Shown here: one piece after another, positions 60,036-64,000 of the stretch
Position numbering within the stretch: position 1 is the first letter of the stretch
Layout of the letters: each line of letters opens with the position of its first letter
NCBI GenBank assembly: GCA_030068145.1
Contig: JAPJBO010000305.1
Span: forward strand, 62,001 to 126,000
Direction: 5' to 3'
Source: Diplonema papillatum
Taxonomy: Eukaryota; Euglenozoa; Diplonemea; Diplonemida; Diplonemidae
DNA: 64,000 nt
Translations under genes and position numbers: made by a program
Notes under the pieces: generated by a model
The model's input: only the letters and a program-made list of their open reading frames with translations
Told to the model about the DNA's origin: nothing
Database searches by the model: none

Positions 60036-60317
60036 CGGAGCTCCTTTGCCGTGCACGCGAACGTCTTCCTCAGCCCACGATCGTCTTTTGCTTTTTCTAG
60101 CCAATACTCTGCCTTGGCTCTTGGCTTGTTTTAATCCCCCTTTGGGACGGGAGTTGCGGGCCAACTCGTGTCTTCAGTGGTTGGCATGCAGAGAGAGACC
60201 GAAACACAGAGCAACAGAAAAATAACACAACGTTCCCAACATGTTCACCTATCGAGCTTCTTCGCATGCGCGATCGCTGGTCGCGAAAGGTAGATCCAGG
60301 AGGTGGCTAAGGGGAGG

Positions 60318-60480
60318 GTGGGCCTGTGGCCCGCTTTGAGAGCTCTGGAGTCCGGCGTGTGTGCCATTTACGGATACATGTCGGCGTCCTACTCATGGGG
60401 ACCAAACAACCCAGTAGTGGAGCACGAGGCCTGTGACCCGCTTTGAGAACTCTGGGGTCCGGCATGTGTGCCGTCTCTGG
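60318..60480. repeat. Two ~108-bp-spaced tandem copies
   Basis: GCCTGTGGCCCGCTTTGAGA (60321) and GCCTGTGACCCGCTTTGAGA (60429) start matching units that run through GTCCGGC-TGTGTGCC. The block is bracketed by GGTGGCTAAGGGG at 60302 and 60510. Confidence 0.8.
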
Positions 60481-61078
60481 GTCAAGGCAGGACACTCACA
60501 CCTCAGTAGGTGGCTAAGGGGCGGCAATAGCCACTTGGCTCTTTTCGGTCCGCGCCTACTACAAAGAACGTCGTCGGGTGACGTATTTGACTCGGGAGAA
60601 TGGGACGTCCCCAAGCCATCTTCTCGACTTTTTCCCTCTCCTCTCGTTGCGCGGGTGCGGGTTGGCCAGGCGGGAGCCTGATTCTTTGAACGAAATGCCA
60701 AAGAAAGACGCATCCCCGCCCTCGCCAACCGTGGCCGGTCTTGTTCTATTTTTGTTTCTCTCTTCTGAGTTCTTTTGGCTTCTTTTTCACCGCTTCCCTG
60801 TGCGGCAGGGACGACAACGTTGCTTGGCTTCGGCACCAGCGGCCCTTTCTGTTTTGCTGCGAACAAGGTACGCACGCACAGAAGTGTGCGTTCCATCATA
60901 AAAGACAGCTTCAAAGACCATCCAACCGCCGAACTACACTGGTAGGAAATAGCCCCAACCTGCCTTTACTATCCGGAGACATAACACCACCGGATCCTTA
61001 AAACTCGAAACCGTCTTGTTAAAGAGAGCGTCTGCACGGAGCCCGGTTGTCGCTGGACAAGGAGCGATGGTCACAATG

Positions 61079-61434
61079 CAGAAAAGCTACCGCAACTATT
61101 ACACTGCAGATAAGCTACAGCAACTATCACACTGCAGATAAGCTACAGCAACTAACACACTGCAGATAAGCTACAGCAACTATCACACTGCAGATAAGCT
61201 ACAGCAACGATCACACTGCAGATAAGCTACAGCAACTATCACACTGCAGATAAGCTACAGCTACTATCACACTGCAGATAAGCTACAGCAACTATCACAC
61301 TGCAGATAAGCTACAGCAACTATCACACTGCAGATAAGCTACAGCAACTATCACACTGCAGATAAGCTACAGCTACTATCACACTGCAGATAAGCTACAG
61401 CAACTATCACACTGCAGATAAGCTACAGCAACAG
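61079..61434. repeat. 28-bp satellite, about 13 copies
   Basis: Highly homogeneous direct repeats with the cores CACTGCAGATAAGCTACAGC and AACTAT; a few units have single changes. No spacers, so not a CRISPR array. Confidence 0.95.
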
Positions 61435-62092
61435 TCACAATGCGAAGGCCAGCTGCGCCCCAAGCAGGACCTTCGAAACGCGCAAATCGCACCACTCCCG
61501 AACGCGAGCCGAAGCGGCGAGCGCCAGCGCTCCCAATGACAGCGGGGAAATCACTGCCGCCGCCAGCAAGACTTTGCATCCCCCGGATCCTCGGGCGAGG
61601 ACAGCCCCTCCGAAAGGAAGGACGACATTGGCATTGGGGGTCGACGAGTGATCTTTCACACGATGCGGCCTTTATTGGCCACTGAGCTGCGATGTGGCTC
61701 GCCGCACTCAAAAGAAGCCCAAAGGAGCCCAAGAGGACCTCAAAAGGACCTTCCTCAATGCAGTAGCAACGAGACAGCTTTCTATTATCATCCACCCCGG
61801 TAGGCCCGCACTGCCTTCCCGCTTTTGAGAGCATGGTGGACATAGTACAACCAGGGCAGCCTGGTGAGATACGATGGGACAGCCCAACATAGAACCCCTT
61901 CTACTAAACCCCGGCCGTGATGTACTGCGCAGGTTGAGTTAGCATGTTGACATCCTGCATTAGTCACGCAGGCGACTCTTCGAACGCGAGACGTGTTTCC
62001 GCCGTTCACATCATCGCCTTCGCGCGGTCATCCGTTCTCTTCTTTTCTGTGTGACACACATCGCTATGTGCCATCACCACGATATACTACAG

Positions 62093-62124
62093 GTATCATA
62101 TCCTACGTTGAAAGAAGAATTACA
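62093..62124 (+). promoter_or_regulatory. 32-nt leader of calreticulin copy 3
   Basis: Follows ACTACAG; same length as in copies 1 and 2 but with about a dozen differences (GTATCATATCC, AGAAGAATTAC). Confidence 0.6.
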
Positions 62125-63261
62125 ATGCGGGTGGTGTCACTTGCGCTTATGGCGCTGGCGGTGGCCGGCGAGACGTACTTCAAGGAAACATTCGACGGCG
62201 CGTGGGACAAGCGATGGACGCCGTCTGCGAAGGAAGGACTCGGCAAGTTCGTGAAGGCGCACAGCGAGCTCTCGGACGTTGAAGGTCTGAAGACGTCGGA
62301 GGACGCGAAGTTCTACGCCATCTCTGCGCAGACGGACAAGGAGTACACGAACAAGGACAAGGACCTCGTGGTGTCGTTCACGGTGCAGCACGCGCAGGGG
62401 ATCGACTGTGGTGGTGGCTACTTGAAGGTGATGCCGAAGACGGACGCGGCTGCGTTCACCGGCGACTCTGAGTACTTCATGATGTTCGGACCGGACATCT
62501 GCGGATACACGAAGAAGATCCACCTGATCTTCGGCTACAACGGCAAGAACCTGCTGTGGAAGAAGGAGCCGAAGTGCGAGAGCGACAAGCTGACCCACTT
62601 GTACACGGTGATTGTGAGACCGGACGGAACGTACGAAGTGCAGGTGGACGGAGCGAAGAAGGAGAGCGGGAAGCTTGAGGACGACTGGGCGTTCTTGGAG
62701 CCGAAGGAGATCGACGACCCGTCTGACAAGAAGCCTGCTGACTGGGTTGACGAGGCGCAGATGGACGATCCGGAGGACAAGAAGCCTGCTGGCTACGACG
62801 ACATCGCTGCCTCGATCCCGGACCCGCAGGCGGAGAAGCCGGAGGACTGGGATGAGGATGAGGACGGTGAGTGGGAGGCACCGACGATCCCCAACCCGGA
62901 GTACAAGGGCCCGTGGGCACCGAAGAAGATCCCCAACCCGGCTTACAAGGGCCCGTGGGCGGCGAAGAAGATCGCGAACCCGGAGTACAAGGAGGACAAG
63001 GACTTGTACCTGACCAGGAAGCCGCTGAGCACCGTCGGGTTCGACTTGTGGCAGGTGAAGTCGGGCACCATCTTCAACAACATCATCATCTCCGACAGCG
63101 TTGACGAGGTGAAGGCCTTCAACGACGCGACGTGGGGCAAGATGAAGGACGGCGAGAAAGCCGAGCTTGAGAAGGCTGAGGCCGCTGCGAAGAAGGCCGC
63201 CGACGAGGCTGCCGCCTCCAACGCTGCCGCGGCGACTGAGGAGGAAGAGGACGAAGAGTAG
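62125..63261 (+). CDS. Calreticulin, copy 3 (no KDEL-type tail)
   Basis: 378 residues. Differs from copies 1 and 2 by Val for Leu at residue 4 (MRVVSL), Leu for Phe in the C-domain (KAELEKAE) and one fewer Glu at the end (EEEEDEE). It shares Asp in KDLYL with copy 2 but shares its 3' flank (TAGACGTCGCAACCCATTC) with copy 1. The frame extends upstream to 61993, but those codons precede the splice acceptor and are unlikely to be translated. Domain content is as in the other copies, and there is no ER-retrieval motif. Confidence 0.95.
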   Translation: MRVVSLALMALAVAGETYFKETFDGAWDKRWTPSAKEGLGKFVKAHSELSDVEGLKTSEDAKFYAISAQTDKEYTNKDKDLVVSFTVQHAQGIDCGGGYLKVMPKTDAAAFTGDSEYFMMFGPDICGYTKKIHLIFGYNGKNLLWKKEPKCESDKLTHLYTVIVRPDGTYEVQVDGAKKESGKLEDDWAFLEPKEIDDPSDKKPADWVDEAQMDDPEDKKPAGYDDIAASIPDPQAEKPEDWDEDEDGEWEAPTIPNPEYKGPWAPKKIPNPAYKGPWAAKKIANPEYKEDKDLYLTRKPLSTVGFDLWQVKSGTIFNNIIISDSVDEVKAFNDATWGKMKDGEKAELEKAEAAAKKAADEAAASNAAAATEEEEDEE

Positions 63262-64000
63262 ACGTCGCAACCCATTCTCATTCTCTGATCTCCGAAGAGC
63301 TGAACCCAGGCTGACAGCCTTCAGTTCCATTTTCACTCCATTGCAGCTTCGTGATTCTTGACTCGCAGTGCGCGTTTCCGACGGCGCGCAGGCACGTTTG
63401 TGGATCTTCCCTTTTTTCTCTGTCTTTTTTTAGGTATTGACCGATTCCTTGTTGTGTCGCCATTCTTCTGTTTCGCCTTTCCTTTTGTTTTGTCTTTTGG
63501 GCGACACTGTGGTTTATTGTTTTCTTTTCTGCAGAGCATGTCGCGGCATTCTGCTTCCCCGTCAGTGTCCCTTGTATTGGTTTCTCGCAGCGAAGCCCCA
63601 TCGAAAGCCAGCTGCACGTCGGCTTGAGCACACGAGAACATGCCCCAACCGCATGCTTTCTTGACGTGCTGACCAAAAGTCACGAGGCGAGGGAAGACCG
63701 AACGGCCGCGCTGCTCTCCTCCTCACGTTCCTCCTTTCAGACTTCTTTCTATTTTCTTGACTCTTTCCCGCCTTTTTCTTTCGGAGATGGAGGTCCCCCC
63801 GGTTCTTTGTAATTCCAAAGAACTCGGCAACCTCTCCTTCCTCGGTTCGCTCTTTCTGCTGCATCGTTGCTCGTTTCCCCCGTTTTCGATTTGTAAGCCA
63901 CGCTGTGCGTGTCACCTCAAAACCGCGGATGTTGCTTCTGGTTGCGGCCGCGCTCCACGGAGGAATCGTCAGTGGTCGAAGCAAGTCCGGGGTTAAAAGT
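63262..64000. other. 3' flank of calreticulin copy 3; no further gene seen
   Basis: The first about 150 bases are homologous to the 3' flank of copy 1, probably 3' UTR. The rest is pyrimidine-rich with short frames only. Confidence 0.5.

Larger units (their letters stand above)
59538..62092. other. Spacer between calreticulin copies 2 and 3
   Basis: No recognised gene. Holds copy 2 of the splice-site-associated repeat (59880-60035), a 108-bp duplication near 60300-60500 and a 28-bp satellite (61079-61434). Confidence 0.55.

Noticed and set aside
61079-61434. CRISPR-like regular repeats
   Set aside because: Units are contiguous 28-bp copies with no unique spacers, in a eukaryotic context; a satellite.
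61993-62124. N-terminal extension of calreticulin copy 3
   Set aside because: It precedes the AG shared with copies 1 and 2, would hide the signal peptide, and is absent from the other copies.
53214-63336. Antisense frames of 378-405 codons over each calreticulin
   Set aside because: They overlap clear calreticulin coding exactly and have no independent features.

Overview
This is eukaryotic nuclear DNA from a repeat-rich protist. Protein genes have GT-AG introns whose reading phases match across the junctions, coding exons are GC-rich, and the space between them is packed with transposon debris and minisatellites. Every recognisable host gene lies on the + strand, several are single-exon, calreticulin is present as three near-identical tandem copies, and an AG sits a few to a few tens of bases before each start codon. 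Together these suggest a trans-splicing lineage with one-directional gene clusters (a diplonemid euglenozoan or a dinoflagellate-like alveolate would fit), but the species cannot be named from the sequence.

Layout. 1-5.4 kb: mobile-element debris, including a Mutator-like element (1368-3611) with very long inverted ends, and a copy of a dispersed 430-bp repeat. 5.77-6.60 kb: an intronless gene with a DUF1917/BLES03-like domain. 6.6-13.4 kb: no clear gene, but a 12-bp minisatellite that is open in all six frames and an isolated fragment of large-subunit rRNA. 13.43-26.42 kb: one gene for an EF-hand plus coiled-coil protein in three exons, with a 10.7-kb first intron that holds a hAT remnant, a complete-looking DDE transposon lying between two 1-kb direct repeats, hairpin repeats and minisatellites.

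28.02-39.08 kb: a very large gene (first exon 6.6 kb) for a low-complexity and coiled-coil protein with a KOW motif and a C-terminal WW domain, followed by small Ser/Lys/Arg-rich exons. 40.93-45.48 kb: a four-exon EF-hand gene whose last intron carries another inverted-repeat element and the second 430-bp repeat. 46.76-46.99 kb: a miniature element derived from the Mutator-like element at the left end. 50.28-51.57 kb: an intronless FYVE zinc-finger gene with a duplicated 3' fragment behind it. 53.2-63.3 kb: three calreticulin genes spaced about 5.2 and 3.7 kb apart, each preceded by a 32-nt leader starting right after an AG, and all lacking a KDEL-type ER-retrieval tail.

The host genes do not form one obvious pathway. 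Three of the loci concern calcium (two EF-hand proteins and calreticulin), and the FYVE protein points to endosomal membranes. The most informative features are the nested transposons in a giant intron, the autonomous/miniature transposon pair, the structure-conserving hairpin repeats, the lone rRNA fragment, and the mosaic evolution of the tailless calreticulin array.
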